DNA of 37,026 nucleotides from Flavobacteriaceae bacterium (GCA_947379965.1 CANCPC010000013.1:1-37026), one strand, 5' to 3'. Positions 18,392 through 26,739 are shown, counted from the first letter of the stretch. The notes: generated by a model not told the origin, from the letters alone. Numbers and translations: made by a program.

Positions 18392-20347
18392 TTATTCAAA
18401 GAAATTCCAAACTAAACCAAAGCGAATTGTAAAATCACGATACGGATTATTTGGTGCTGCATAAAAATTATTTCCGGACAAAGACGAGTTAAAATGCTCG
18501 GCAATTAGATAAATTCTAGTTCGTTGAATCTTTCCATTAAAAAAAAAGTCGAAGTTCGGATAATTACCAATTTGTTTCTTGTTTTGTACAAAAAATTCCC
18601 CAATTACCGGATTGTAATCATTGGCATAGTATTTTGTAAAATAATTAAAAGTAACCCCCGCTTGAAAATACAAAGCTTTATGAAATGCATCATTAGAATA
18701 ATAAAAAGTGTTTCTGGTCACCATTTCGGGAACATTTAATATCAAATTATTTTGAACTGTTTTTTGATATAAAAGTGTGTTATCTAACGAAAATCTTCCC
18801 AATTTAAACTCTTTACTTACTTTAGCCAACACATAATTTATGGTTCCGCTATATTGCTTTGGAGCCAAAATTTGCTGATTGAATGCAATATCATTGACAC
18901 TCGAAACATCGGCAAAATACAAGTGATCATTTAATGTAGAAAATTGTAAAGAAGCATCCATCCAAGGAGTAATAGCATTTGCACTAAATGCATTAATTTT
19001 TTCATTTTTAAAATCATTAGCCCAATTGTAACTCACATAACTACTCTGATACAAATTATAATTGTTATTTGGCATTTTATTCATGTTTTGATATCGAAAA
19101 AACAACTGTATTTTGTCATTCAAATCATATTGCATTTTGGCATCTAAATTCGATAAATTCTGATTGGTAAAGGATCGTGAATAGATGAATTTTCCTGTCC
19201 ATTTATTTTTTCGATATTCATATTGACCGCCAAAATTATCAATTCTAACATTTAATTTTGCTGGAATTGTATTCGCATCTAAAATTAATACTTGCTGGTA
19301 GTAGTAATTATTTACAAAATCCTCAGCAAAAAACTGAAATTTTCCTAAACTAGCATTCTCATATACAAGCCCCAATTTATTATACATTTTATTGTAAAGG
19401 GTTTGGTCATATATATTTTTTGTCTTATATGAATTCCCAAATCTATAGATTGTTTCAGCACCAACATTAGAAGGCACAGTCATTTGACTGTAAACAAAGT
19501 TTTTATTTTCGTAATTAAATTGATGGGCAACATAGAGATTATTGCTTCCTTTTTCAGGATTAATTCGAATTAAGTTATCAAAAAACAATCGGTTTCCGTG
19601 CAAATAAGATTTTGCATCCGTTAGATAAACTTCGAGTCTTTGTCGGTTAGTATATTCAGAATTTCCACTTTCAAAATCTTGCGGTGTTGTAATTCCACCA
19701 TTTTCGCCATTCGAAATATCTTGAGAAGTAAAATGGGCATTAATTGAATATCGAAAGTCTTTGGTTTTATAACTTGTTGTAAAACGAAAATTCCCGCTAC
19801 TCGCAGTCTGATTTATATACTTACCCAGAGAACGCAAACCTCTGTAAGCGATCGAAAAATTAAATCCTGGAGAAGTATTTACTGTTATAAATGCGTCTAC
19901 AGATTGCCCCTGAGACATTACTGTTTTTGAATATAATTCGGTTACAGGTGTTGCTACAGAAGCGTACCGAATTTTATTTGCCTCTAAAAAATCAAAATGT
20001 TTTGCTTTGAAGCCAAATTCTGGAAGAGGAGAATAATCGGTTAAACCATATTGAAGCGTATTATAAGTTCCACCTTCATTCGAAAATGGCAAAAGTCCGA
20101 AAGTGTCTTTCCGTAAATAATTAAAACTATATAATTTTTTTATGGTTAGCGAAGTATCAATATACGTGGTGTCGCGTTCGAGTGTAATGATACGATACAT
20201 ATCTATAGTAGCCACTTTCTTATTTGCTTTTTTTATAGAATCCGAGCTATTGTATTTGCTGCTATAATCAAATCCACTTGATTTATTTACTTGAGAAAAT
20301 AGAAAAAATGGCATTATAAAAAGAAATAAGAAAACGTAAATCCTCAT
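18392..20347 (-). CDS. Putative outer-membrane beta-barrel porin (Porin_10 type)
   Basis: The protein has 651 residues from MRIYVFLFLFIMPFFLFSQ, chosen over an upstream ATG at 20371 because it begins a clean signal peptide (cleavage about residue 19, FS-Q). The mature part is rich in alternating aromatic and polar strands typical of barrels (e.g. NKWTGKFIYSRSF, KIQLFFRYQNMN) and ends near VWNFFE, an aromatic C-terminus as recognised by the Bam machinery. A motif AKHFDFLEANKIRYASVATP (~125-145) is typical of this Bacteroidota porin family. There is no plug domain or TonB box. The substrate is unknown. Confidence 0.78.
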   Translation of the reverse strand: MRIYVFLFLFIMPFFLFSQVNKSSGFDYSSKYNSSDSIKKANKKVATIDMYRIITLERDTTYIDTSLTIKKLYSFNYLRKDTFGLLPFSNEGGTYNTLQYGLTDYSPLPEFGFKAKHFDFLEANKIRYASVATPVTELYSKTVMSQGQSVDAFITVNTSPGFNFSIAYRGLRSLGKYINQTASSGNFRFTTSYKTKDFRYSINAHFTSQDISNGENGGITTPQDFESGNSEYTNRQRLEVYLTDAKSYLHGNRLFFDNLIRINPEKGSNNLYVAHQFNYENKNFVYSQMTVPSNVGAETIYRFGNSYKTKNIYDQTLYNKMYNKLGLVYENASLGKFQFFAEDFVNNYYYQQVLILDANTIPAKLNVRIDNFGGQYEYRKNKWTGKFIYSRSFTNQNLSNLDAKMQYDLNDKIQLFFRYQNMNKMPNNNYNLYQSSYVSYNWANDFKNEKINAFSANAITPWMDASLQFSTLNDHLYFADVSSVNDIAFNQQILAPKQYSGTINYVLAKVSKEFKLGRFSLDNTLLYQKTVQNNLILNVPEMVTRNTFYYSNDAFHKALYFQAGVTFNYFTKYYANDYNPVIGEFFVQNKKQIGNYPNFDFFFNGKIQRTRIYLIAEHFNSSLSGNNFYAAPNNPYRDFTIRFGLVWNFFE

Positions 20348-20394
20348 TTGAAATGGTGTATAATTAGGCAACTATTTTTATAATTTTATTCGAG

Positions 20395-20402
20395 CAAAGG
20401 TA
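20395..20402 (-). promoter_or_regulatory. Promoter -7 box of the porin operon
   Basis: TACCTTTG fits TAnnTTTG, about 48 nt before the chosen ATG at 20347, which further argues for that start. The nearest TTG upstream has a long spacing (23 nt). Confidence 0.55.
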
Positions 20403-20521
20403 AATGAAAAAACATATAAATAAAACAACACACTAATTTATGGGAATGTTTTAGTAAATGGAAATTGCAAAAGGTTTTTGAATAAATATTTATCATATTT
20501 GTTGTTCCAATAAAGACGTAT

Positions 20522-21181
20522 ATGTTACTCCATAATTTCTCCGAATTTCTTTTAGAAGCCGGCACTGACGAAGCGGGTCGAGGCTGTATTGCTGGACCCG
20601 TTTCGGCAGCTGCGGTAATTCTTCCAAAGAATTTTGAAAATATACTTTTAAATGACAGCAAGCTATTATCCGAAAAAAATAGAGCTAAATTGAGACCAAT
20701 TATCGAAAACCAAGCCATAACTTTTGCCGTAACCCATTTACATCCCAAAGAAATTGACGAAATAAATATCTTGAATGCATCGATGAAAGCGATGCAAGAA
20801 TCAGTTTTGAAATTAAGTGTAAAACCCGAATTTATTATCGTTGACGGCAATAGAAAGCTTAACGCAAAATTAGGATTGAAAAGCACCTTTGGCAAACAAT
20901 TTTCGAAAGCTGAAATCGAAATCTTAAAATCGATTCCGAACCAAAGTATCGTAAAAGGCGACTCAAAATATTTGAGTATAGCAGCGGCTTCGGTGCTAGC
21001 AAAAACGTATCGTGATGATTATATGAATCAGATTCATGAAGAATTCCCGATGTACAATTGGAAAAAAAACAAAGGTTATCCAACCCTCGAACATCGGGAA
21101 GCGATTCGAAAATATGGCGTGACGAAATACCATAGAATGACTTTTCGATTATTACCTGAACAGTTAAAATTAGAGATTTAA
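20522..21181 (+). CDS. rnhB: Ribonuclease HII
   Basis: The protein has 219 residues. It removes ribonucleotides embedded in DNA and RNA-DNA hybrids. Catalytic acidic residues are visible: Asp16-Glu17 in [14 protein letters not shown], Asp108 in IIVDGNRKL, and an Asp in [10 protein letters not shown] (about 165). The [16 protein letters not shown] block (~147-161) and the C-terminal [13 protein letters not shown] are family hallmarks. The start gives [21 protein letters not shown], as in relatives. It is transcribed divergently from the porin gene. Confidence 0.96.
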   Translation: MLLHNFSEFLLEAGTDEAGRGCIAGPVSAAAVILPKNFENILLNDSKLLSEKNRAKLRPIIENQAITFAVTHLHPKEIDEINILNASMKAMQESVLKLSVKPEFIIVDGNRKLNAKLGLKSTFGKQFSKAEIEILKSIPNQSIVKGDSKYLSIAAASVLAKTYRDDYMNQIHEEFPMYNWKKNKGYPTLEHREAIRKYGVTKYHRMTFRLLPEQLKLEI

Positions 21182-21338
21182 GTAGATTTTTAACTACAAA
21201 TCTTTTCATTATTTGTAATAATTTATTTATATATTTGAATTGTAAAAAATTATTGTTTTTATTTAATTAATAAATCAGTCCTAAAAAAGATTCATAGAAT
21301 GATTTTTTTCAAAAAACTTAATATTAATAAATCAAACT

Positions 21339-21695
21339 ATGAAAAAATCTAAAATTTTTTGTTCTATTTTTTTAATAGCAAACTTAATAAGTTCATGCTC
21401 AAAAAGTGATTCAACACCAATTTTACCTGAAACGGTATATTTTCCTCAAGTGAAATCGATTATTTCCACAAATTGCATTTCCTGCCATAGTTCAACTTCA
21501 GGAATATGGACTGGTAGGCCTATGAAATTAGATCTTGATACCGATATTACAAGCAATTACGCACTAATAAAAGCGAGTATTATTGATCCCGTATCACTTA
21601 CAAACCGAAGAATGCCTCAAACTGGAACTTTATCTGCAAGCAATATTGATATTATTGTAAAATGGTATAATAAAGGAGGAAAATCAACAGATTAA
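21339..21695 (+). CDS. Small mono-haem c-type cytochrome-like lipoprotein
   Basis: The protein has 118 residues. A signal peptide ends in the lipobox LISSC (Cys20), so the mature protein is a lipoprotein. One haem attachment motif CISCH lies at 46-50, with a Met at 92 (RRMPQTG) suitably placed as distal ligand. The arrangement (YFPQVKSIISTNCISCHS … RMPQTGTLSASNIDIIVKWYNKGG) resembles short cytochrome c domains found in Bacteroidota surface proteins. No electron-transfer partners are adjacent, so the redox partner is unknown. It is monocistronic. Confidence 0.82.
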   Translation: MKKSKIFCSIFLIANLISSCSKSDSTPILPETVYFPQVKSIISTNCISCHSSTSGIWTGRPMKLDLDTDITSNYALIKASIIDPVSLTNRRMPQTGTLSASNIDIIVKWYNKGGKSTD

Positions 21696-21700
21696 AATTA

Positions 21701-21761
21701 TGATGGATTGGTGTCAAAATCAAAATATTTTAATCTTTGAAGTTATTCCAATCCTCCATCA
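21701..21761. terminator. Imperfect hairpin between the cytochrome gene and lipB
   Basis: TGATGGATTGG can pair with CCAATCCTCCATCA apart from a 3-nt bulge. It lies between two convergent genes. No long T-run follows, so termination activity is uncertain. Confidence 0.4.
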
Positions 21762-21792
21762 CGAGTATTTTAGTGATGTACCTAATACTATT

Positions 21793-22503
21793 TCATAAAG
21801 TAGAATTTACAATAGTTGCGCCGAAAAGATTCCTAAAATGTTTTAGGATTTTCGCTTTTACTTCGGCTTCATCTACTTTTTCGACACCCAATTCTACGTT
21901 TAAAGAAGTTACTGCTTTACCGCGAATGCCACACGGAATAATATTATCGAAATAACCCAAATCTACATTTACGTTTAATGCAAAACCGTGCATCGTAACC
22001 CAGCGCGAAGCACGAACGCCTAATGCGCAAATTTTTCGAGCAAATGGAGTTCCAGCACCCAACCAAACGCCTGTTTCGCCTTCGCTACGACCGCATTCGA
22101 GTCCATAATCTTGCAAAGTGAGAATAATGGATTCTTCGAGAAAACGTAAATATTTATGAATATCGGTAAAGAAATTTTCTAAGTCCAAAATAGGATAACC
22201 CACAATTTGTCCCGGTCCGTGATAGGTAATATCGCCGCCACGATTGATTTTGTAGAAGGTGGCACCTTTGGCTTCGAGTTGTTTTTCAGATAAAAGTAGA
22301 TTTTCGAGATCGCCACTTTTTCCTAAAGTATATACATGTGGATGTTCTACAAAAAGAAAATAATTAGGCGTCACGAGATTGGTTTCTTCCCTCCTATTCT
22401 TGATTTTTAAATCGACAACTCCCTTGAATAATTCTTCTTGATATTCCCAAGTTGCTATGTAATCTTTGAGTCCTAAATCTTGAAGTTGGATTTTTTTGTT
22501 CAT
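21793..22503 (-). CDS. lipB: Octanoyltransferase (lipoyl(octanoyl) transferase)
   Basis: The protein has 236 residues from the ATG at 22503 (MNKKIQLQDLGLKDY). An in-frame extension to 22536 lies inside a repeat and is unlikely. LipB moves octanoate from acyl carrier protein to lipoyl domains, the first step of lipoate synthesis. Seen: GGDITYHGPGQIVGYPILDL, the catalytic Lys in RKICALGVRASRWVTMHG, and the catalytic Cys in IIPCGIRGKAVTSL. lipA is not in the window. The 5' leader carries a REP-like sequence. Confidence 0.95.
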   Translation of the reverse strand: MNKKIQLQDLGLKDYIATWEYQEELFKGVVDLKIKNRREETNLVTPNYFLFVEHPHVYTLGKSGDLENLLLSEKQLEAKGATFYKINRGGDITYHGPGQIVGYPILDLENFFTDIHKYLRFLEESIILTLQDYGLECGRSEGETGVWLGAGTPFARKICALGVRASRWVTMHGFALNVNVDLGYFDNIIPCGIRGKAVTSLNVELGVEKVDEAEVKAKILKHFRNLFGATIVNSTL

Positions 22504-22505
22504 TG

Positions 22506-22551
22506 TCGTTGCGATGAGTTGCGAGATACGAAGCAAAGCAATCTTACTTCG
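22506..22551 (+). repeat. REP-like sequence in the lipB leader
   Basis: It contains TTGCGATGAGTTGCGAGA followed by GAAGCAAAGCAATCT, a variant of the CATTGCGAG...GAAGCAATCT palindromic repeat. It ends 2 nt before the lipB ATG on the other strand. A second copy in the opposite orientation is at 22697-22722. Confidence 0.65.
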
Positions 22552-22571
22552 TTCAATTTATTTGTGAATTA

Positions 22572-22579
22572 CAAATGTA
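22572..22579 (-). promoter_or_regulatory. Promoter -7 box of lipB
   Basis: TACATTTG fits TAnnTTTG. It would give a ~65-nt leader consisting almost wholly of the REP-like repeat. No TTG at the ideal -33 spacing. Confidence 0.5.
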
Positions 22580-22655
22580 CAAAGTTTGAATGTTGATTAA
22601 CGAATGTTCAATGTTGAAGTTATAAAATAATGTCAAACAAACAACAAGTTCTAAA

Positions 22656-22764
22656 CTAGCCCCGATAGTAGCGGAAATCCTGTCAATGCGACACACAGAT
22701 TGCTTCGTTCCTCGCAATGACGTGATCGCAATGACAGATTGCAGCGAATAGCGGGACAACTGCT
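22656..22764. repeat. Composite nested repeat upstream of lysS
   Basis: The outer frame runs from CTAGCCCCGATAGTAGCGG to GCGAATAGCGGGACAACTGC. Inside is an 11-bp stem TGTCAATGCGA/TCGCAATGACA (one mismatch). At the apex (22697-22722) sits the REP-like AGATTGCTTCG...CTCGCAATGACG. The remainder of the 22504-22863 gene-free stretch holds the lipB and lysS promoters. No ORF of substance is present. Confidence 0.65.
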
Positions 22765-22834
22765 GATAAAAACTACAAGTATTTCTGCTCCTAAAAAAAC
22801 TAAAAACGGGATTATACAATCGGTAATCTTTTGT

Positions 22835-22842
22835 TATATTTG
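22835..22842 (+). promoter_or_regulatory. Promoter -7 box of lysS
   Basis: TATATTTG fits TAnnTTTG, 21 nt before the ATG. The -33 element is not recognisable. Confidence 0.6.
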
Positions 22843-22863
22843 CACTCTTAAAAACAGCATAAA

Positions 22864-24573
22864 ATGGCATTATCCGAACAAGAAATATTACGTAGAGAAG
22901 CACTTACCGAATTACGCAATCTGGGCATAGAACCTTATCCCGCAGCCGAATTTATCACAACCGCTTATTCGAGCGAAATCTTAGCCGATTTTGAGAAGTT
23001 CGAAGGTAAGGAAGTGGTTCTGGCCGGTCGTTTGATGGGAAAAAGAATTATGGGAAAAGCCTCTTTTGCCGAGTTGAAAGATGCCGAAGGACGCATACAA
23101 GTTTATGTTTCGAGAGATGATATTTCGACCGATGAGGAGAAAACAATGTACAATGTAGTTTTCAAAAAACTGCTTGATATTGGTGATTTTATTGGGGTTC
23201 GCGGTACAGTTTTTAAAACGCAAGTAGGCGAAATTTCGATTCATGTTTATGGTTTAACGGTTTTGGCGAAAGCCTTGAAACCGCTTCCAATTGTAAAAAC
23301 GGATGCTGACGGAAAAACACACGATGCTTTTTCGGATCCAGAGCAAAGATACCGTCGTCGTTACGTAGATTTAACGGTGAATGACCACGTAAAAGAAACG
23401 TTTATCAAGCGAACAAAAATGTTTAACGCGATGCGTTCTTTCTTTAATGACAGAGGTTATCTTGAGGTGGAAACACCTGTTTTGCAACCAATTCCTGGTG
23501 GTGCTGCTGCAAGACCTTTTATCACGCACCACAACTCGCTTGACATACCATTATACATGAGAATTGCGAACGAATTGTATTTAAAAAGATTGATTGTTGG
23601 TGGTTTTGATGGTGTTTATGAGTTTTCGAAAAACTTCCGTAACGAAGGAATGGACCGAACGCACAACCCAGAATTTACCGCTATGGAAATATATGTAGCC
23701 TACAAAGACTACAACTGGATGATGAATTTTACCGAAAACTTGCTAGAGCATTGCGCCATTGCGGTTAACGGAAAAAGTGAAGCGACCTTTGGTGAACACC
23801 AAATCAATTTCAAAGCGCCGTATGCGAGAGTTACGATGACGGATTCTATTAAACATTTTACTGGTTTTGATATTTCAGGCAAAACAGAAGCCGAATTATT
23901 CGAAGCAGCAAGATCAATGGGAATCGACGTTGACGCATCGATGGGAAAAGGAAAATTGATTGATGAGATTTTTGGAGCAAAATGCGAAGGGAATTATATT
24001 CAGCCCACTTTCATCACGGATTATCCAAAGGAAATGTCGCCTTTATGTAAACAACATCGCGATAATCCTGAATTGACGGAACGTTTCGAATTGATGGTTT
24101 GCGGAAAAGAAGTTGCCAATGCGTATTCGGAATTGAATGATCCAATTGACCAAAGAGAGCGTTTTGAAGATCAAATGCGTTTGGCAGAAAAAGGAGATGA
24201 TGAAGCTTCGGGAACAATTGACGAAGACTTTTTGAGAGCTCTTGAATACGGAATGCCGCCAACATCTGGTTTAGGAATTGGAATGGACCGATTGATCATG
24301 TTCTTGACAAATAATGCTTCGATTCAAGAAGTATTGCTTTTCCCTCAAATGCGACCAGAGAAAACTCAGGTGAGAATTGAATTGGAAGATGAAGAAAAAT
24401 TAATCCTTGCTTTGTTACAAGTTAATGAAAGTAAAATGGATTTGGGTTTATTAAAAGTAAAATCGGAATTGAGTGGCAAGAAATGGGACGCAGCTATGAA
24501 AGGCTTGGCGAAACACGGATTGATAAAAGTGAGCTTGGTTGGAGAATATAAAATAGTTGAATTAACTCAATAA
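22864..24573 (+). CDS. lysS: Lysyl-tRNA synthetase, class II, with C-terminal extension
   Basis: The protein has 569 residues and charges tRNA-Lys. The OB-fold anticodon-binding domain (about 50-150, VVLAGRLMGKRIMGKASFAEL) precedes the class II core: motif 1 (~191-207, FFNDRGYLEVETPVLQP), motif 2 (~257-271, FRNEGMDRTHNPEFT) and motif 3 (~468-478, GLGIGMDRLIM). Canonical enzymes end soon after FPQMRPE (~497). Here about 70 further residues follow (EEKLILALLQVNESKMDLGLLKVKSELSG…), rich in helix and resembling a winged-helix module; extensions of this type occur in other Bacteroidota LysRS. There is no Shine-Dalgarno sequence. Confidence 0.97.
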   Translation: MALSEQEILRREALTELRNLGIEPYPAAEFITTAYSSEILADFEKFEGKEVVLAGRLMGKRIMGKASFAELKDAEGRIQVYVSRDDISTDEEKTMYNVVFKKLLDIGDFIGVRGTVFKTQVGEISIHVYGLTVLAKALKPLPIVKTDADGKTHDAFSDPEQRYRRRYVDLTVNDHVKETFIKRTKMFNAMRSFFNDRGYLEVETPVLQPIPGGAAARPFITHHNSLDIPLYMRIANELYLKRLIVGGFDGVYEFSKNFRNEGMDRTHNPEFTAMEIYVAYKDYNWMMNFTENLLEHCAIAVNGKSEATFGEHQINFKAPYARVTMTDSIKHFTGFDISGKTEAELFEAARSMGIDVDASMGKGKLIDEIFGAKCEGNYIQPTFITDYPKEMSPLCKQHRDNPELTERFELMVCGKEVANAYSELNDPIDQRERFEDQMRLAEKGDDEASGTIDEDFLRALEYGMPPTSGLGIGMDRLIMFLTNNASIQEVLLFPQMRPEKTQVRIELEDEEKLILALLQVNESKMDLGLLKVKSELSGKKWDAAMKGLAKHGLIKVSLVGEYKIVELTQ

Positions 24574-24580
24574 AATATTT

Positions 24581-24613
24581 AAACCCGATAGGTTTTAAAT
24601 CTGTCGGGTTTTT
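24581..24613 (+). terminator. Terminator of lysS
   Basis: AACCCGATAG pairs with CTGTCGGGTT (one wobble), followed by TTT. It begins 8 nt after the stop codon. Confidence 0.85.
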
Positions 24614-24668
24614 GAATAATAAAAATAAAGTGTTTTAAAATAACAATTCAGAAATATTAATATAAAGA

Positions 24669-26483
24669 TTAAGCGAGTACTAATTCTGGAATTATTATTT
24701 CATTAATTTTTGCTTTATAAGATTCAAGTTGATCATGAATCGTTTTAATACTTTTTTCAAAATAATTAGAAGTAGAGAATAAATTTTCATAAAACCCAAT
24801 TCCATCTAACATATTATTCTTGAAAGCGTTCCATTTTTTTATATTACCAGCAGTCAAATCAGTCGTAGTTTCGCTAATTTCATGTATCAAATAATCAATA
24901 TACATTTTCAATTCCTTCACAAATAAGTTCGGACGATTAGCATCTGTCATCACATTGGCATTTCCATAAATATGTTTCACCATCTCCGAAAGAGAAACTT
25001 CTTTATCAAAATAAGCCATATTGGGACCAGGACAAACAATAACTCCTTGTGATTGTCCTTTTATCTTGATATCGTTTTCTAAATATGCTGCATTCGCAAG
25101 ACCAACACAAAGACACGCTTTTTCGGTAATATTGAATTTCATTTTTTCGAAAACTGATGCTGATAAAGTATCTTTAGTAGCTTCTAAAGCGTCCAATTTT
25201 ACATCTTGAAATTTCTTAGAAGAAGTACAAATTCCTCCTGCACCAAATTCTTTGCTTAACGCCAAAAACTTTTTAGGGCAAGAACTTCCCGCTTTATGTT
25301 CATCAATTCGATGTTGTTTGATTATTTCGTTGCTTGTTCCACGTAACGTGTTAAAAGGAATTCCCAATGGCGAAATATGACTCAAATACAAATCGTCTTC
25401 TTTGGCTCCTTTCAATAATTCTCTGGTTTCGGCATCAACCGAAGTCGCTTCTGGAACTAATAAAAAAGGCGTTCCCCATCCCACGGCATCTACATTATAA
25501 TGATCCAATAAAAAATCATGTTCTTCGGCAGTTCCTACGCCGCCTTGAACAGTAATTTTTAATTCCAATGGTTTTTCTGGAATATGAAGCTCTTTTTGTG
25601 CCAAAGCTTTCACCATTAAATCATGCGCCGATTGAACTAATTGATCTTTTTTCTGTTTGAATTCTTCTAAAATTGGACCTAATAAAAAACCTTCCGTAGC
25701 AAATGCGTGTCCACCACAATTTAAGCCTGATTCGATACGATATTCCGAAACCCAAAGTCCTTTTTTGGCTAAGAAATTGCCTTGTATCATCGCTGAACGG
25801 AAATCACTCACTTTCAGAATGATTTTCTTTTTTAGTTTATCATTGAAATCGGGGAAAAACACAGGGAAATTTTCAAAATAAGCAAACAATCTTGGATTCA
25901 TCCCAGCAGAAAGCACTACAGATGAAGTTAAATTACTTTTGGCAAACCCCCGAAGTGCTGCATGCGCATCATTAAATTCAACAGATAATTGTTTGCCTTT
26001 AATAAAATTATCCTTGTCCAATTTTGTCATGATATTCACGTCAATTTCACCCGGAGAAAGATTTTTTTCAATAAAATTTTTAATATTTTCTTTGAAAGTA
26101 ATTCCATCCTTGAGTATGCTTTCAAATCCTCTTTTGATTTCGGATTTATTAGGTAAAATAGCGATATAATTTTCTAGAGCTTCTTTACTTTCAGCAAACT
26201 CAATTTTCAAGTTTTCAAATTTTTCTTTGACAATTTTATCAACTAAGTTTAAATAAGACATAATTCTTTCTGCTCTATAATCATGCATCCTCTTTGTAAT
26301 TTCATGATATGGAATGTCAAATTTTTCGCTGTAAAAAGCTCTCATTTTTTCAATAAGCTCGTCGTCAGCAATAGAAATTACTGAAGAAATACCATACTTT
26401 GCCACTCGAATAGGACTATCAATTGTAAAAGCTAACCCCATAACAGGAATGTGAAAAGTATGTAATTGTTTATTTGTTATCAT
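24669..26483 (-). CDS. Large conserved protein of unknown function, possible FMN-type TIM barrel
   Basis: The protein has 604 residues from MITNKQLHTFHIPVMG (ATG 26483); the frame extends upstream to 26525. I do not recognise a named gene. The middle resembles nitronate monooxygenase/FabK-like flavin TIM barrels: GLNCGGHAFATEGFLLGPIL (~254-273), KITVQGGVGTAEEH (~309-322) and VGWGTPFLLVPEAT (~334-347) match the phosphate-binding glycine and GTxFL-x-x-EA patterns of that fold. The C-terminal part has several Cys (SSCPKK, GICTSS, ACLCVG, IVCPGPN) that could bind metal or an Fe-S cluster. No signal peptide is seen, so it is probably cytoplasmic. It is transcribed divergently from nadA, with an FNR-like dyad in the promoter. 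Function is inference only. Confidence 0.6.
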   Translation of the reverse strand: MITNKQLHTFHIPVMGLAFTIDSPIRVAKYGISSVISIADDELIEKMRAFYSEKFDIPYHEITKRMHDYRAERIMSYLNLVDKIVKEKFENLKIEFAESKEALENYIAILPNKSEIKRGFESILKDGITFKENIKNFIEKNLSPGEIDVNIMTKLDKDNFIKGKQLSVEFNDAHAALRGFAKSNLTSSVVLSAGMNPRLFAYFENFPVFFPDFNDKLKKKIILKVSDFRSAMIQGNFLAKKGLWVSEYRIESGLNCGGHAFATEGFLLGPILEEFKQKKDQLVQSAHDLMVKALAQKELHIPEKPLELKITVQGGVGTAEEHDFLLDHYNVDAVGWGTPFLLVPEATSVDAETRELLKGAKEDDLYLSHISPLGIPFNTLRGTSNEIIKQHRIDEHKAGSSCPKKFLALSKEFGAGGICTSSKKFQDVKLDALEATKDTLSASVFEKMKFNITEKACLCVGLANAAYLENDIKIKGQSQGVIVCPGPNMAYFDKEVSLSEMVKHIYGNANVMTDANRPNLFVKELKMYIDYLIHEISETTTDLTAGNIKKWNAFKNNMLDGIGFYENLFSTSNYFEKSIKTIHDQLESYKAKINEIIIPELVLA

Positions 26484-26512
26484 GCAATTTGGTAATTTAT
26501 AAATAGTAACTA

Positions 26513-26520
26513 CAAAACTA
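26513..26520 (-). promoter_or_regulatory. Promoter -7 box of the unknown 604-residue protein
   Basis: TAGTTTTG fits TAnnTTTG, giving a predicted start near 26509 and a ~25-nt leader. The -33 element is missing, which suits an activator-dependent promoter. Confidence 0.55.
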
Positions 26521-26542
26521 ATCATAGGTCTTTTTATAAAAA

Positions 26543-26556
26543 ATGATATTTATCAT
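26543..26556. promoter_or_regulatory. FNR/CRP-like dyad
   Basis: ATGATA-TT-TATCAT contains TGAT-N4-ATCA, the core of FNR-family operators. Its centre is about 40-41 nt upstream of the start predicted from the -7 box at 26513-26520, the usual place for a class II activator. Confidence 0.45.
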
Positions 26557-26589
26557 ACCTTGAATTCTAATTTTAAAATACTTTTCTTC

Positions 26590-26605
26590 ATTGAAATCCT
26601 TCAAT
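26590..26605. promoter_or_regulatory. Second dyad in the nadA divergent region
   Basis: ATTGAA-ATCC-TTCAAT is a perfect 6+4+6 inverted repeat with the same spacing geometry as FNR-family sites (TTGAA-N4-TTCAA). It lies about 83 nt upstream of the predicted nadA start. Confidence 0.4.
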
Positions 26606-26669
26606 CTTATTATAAAAAGCAGATATATAAGTACCAAAAAATTCAAGTATTTTGTTTTTTAAATAAGTG

Positions 26670-26677
26670 TATCTTTG
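26670..26677 (+). promoter_or_regulatory. Promoter -7 box of nadA-nadB
   Basis: TATCTTTG fits TAnnTTTG, with a ~60-nt leader. A TTTTG lies upstream, but with a spacing of only 15 nt. Confidence 0.55.
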
Positions 26678-26739
26678 CAAAAATATAATCTTCTGTTTAC
26701 TCAGAGAACTTTTAAAAAGTATACTTAATTGATTGAAAG

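Noticed and set aside
20386..20895. 169-codon ORF antisense to rnhB
   Set aside because: It is the shadow of a clear RNase HII frame and resembles no protein.
21182..21338. Promoter TTTG-N14-TATATTTG before the cytochrome gene
   Set aside because: The -7 box is plausible, but the spacing is too short compared with the 19-20 nt seen at better promoters here.
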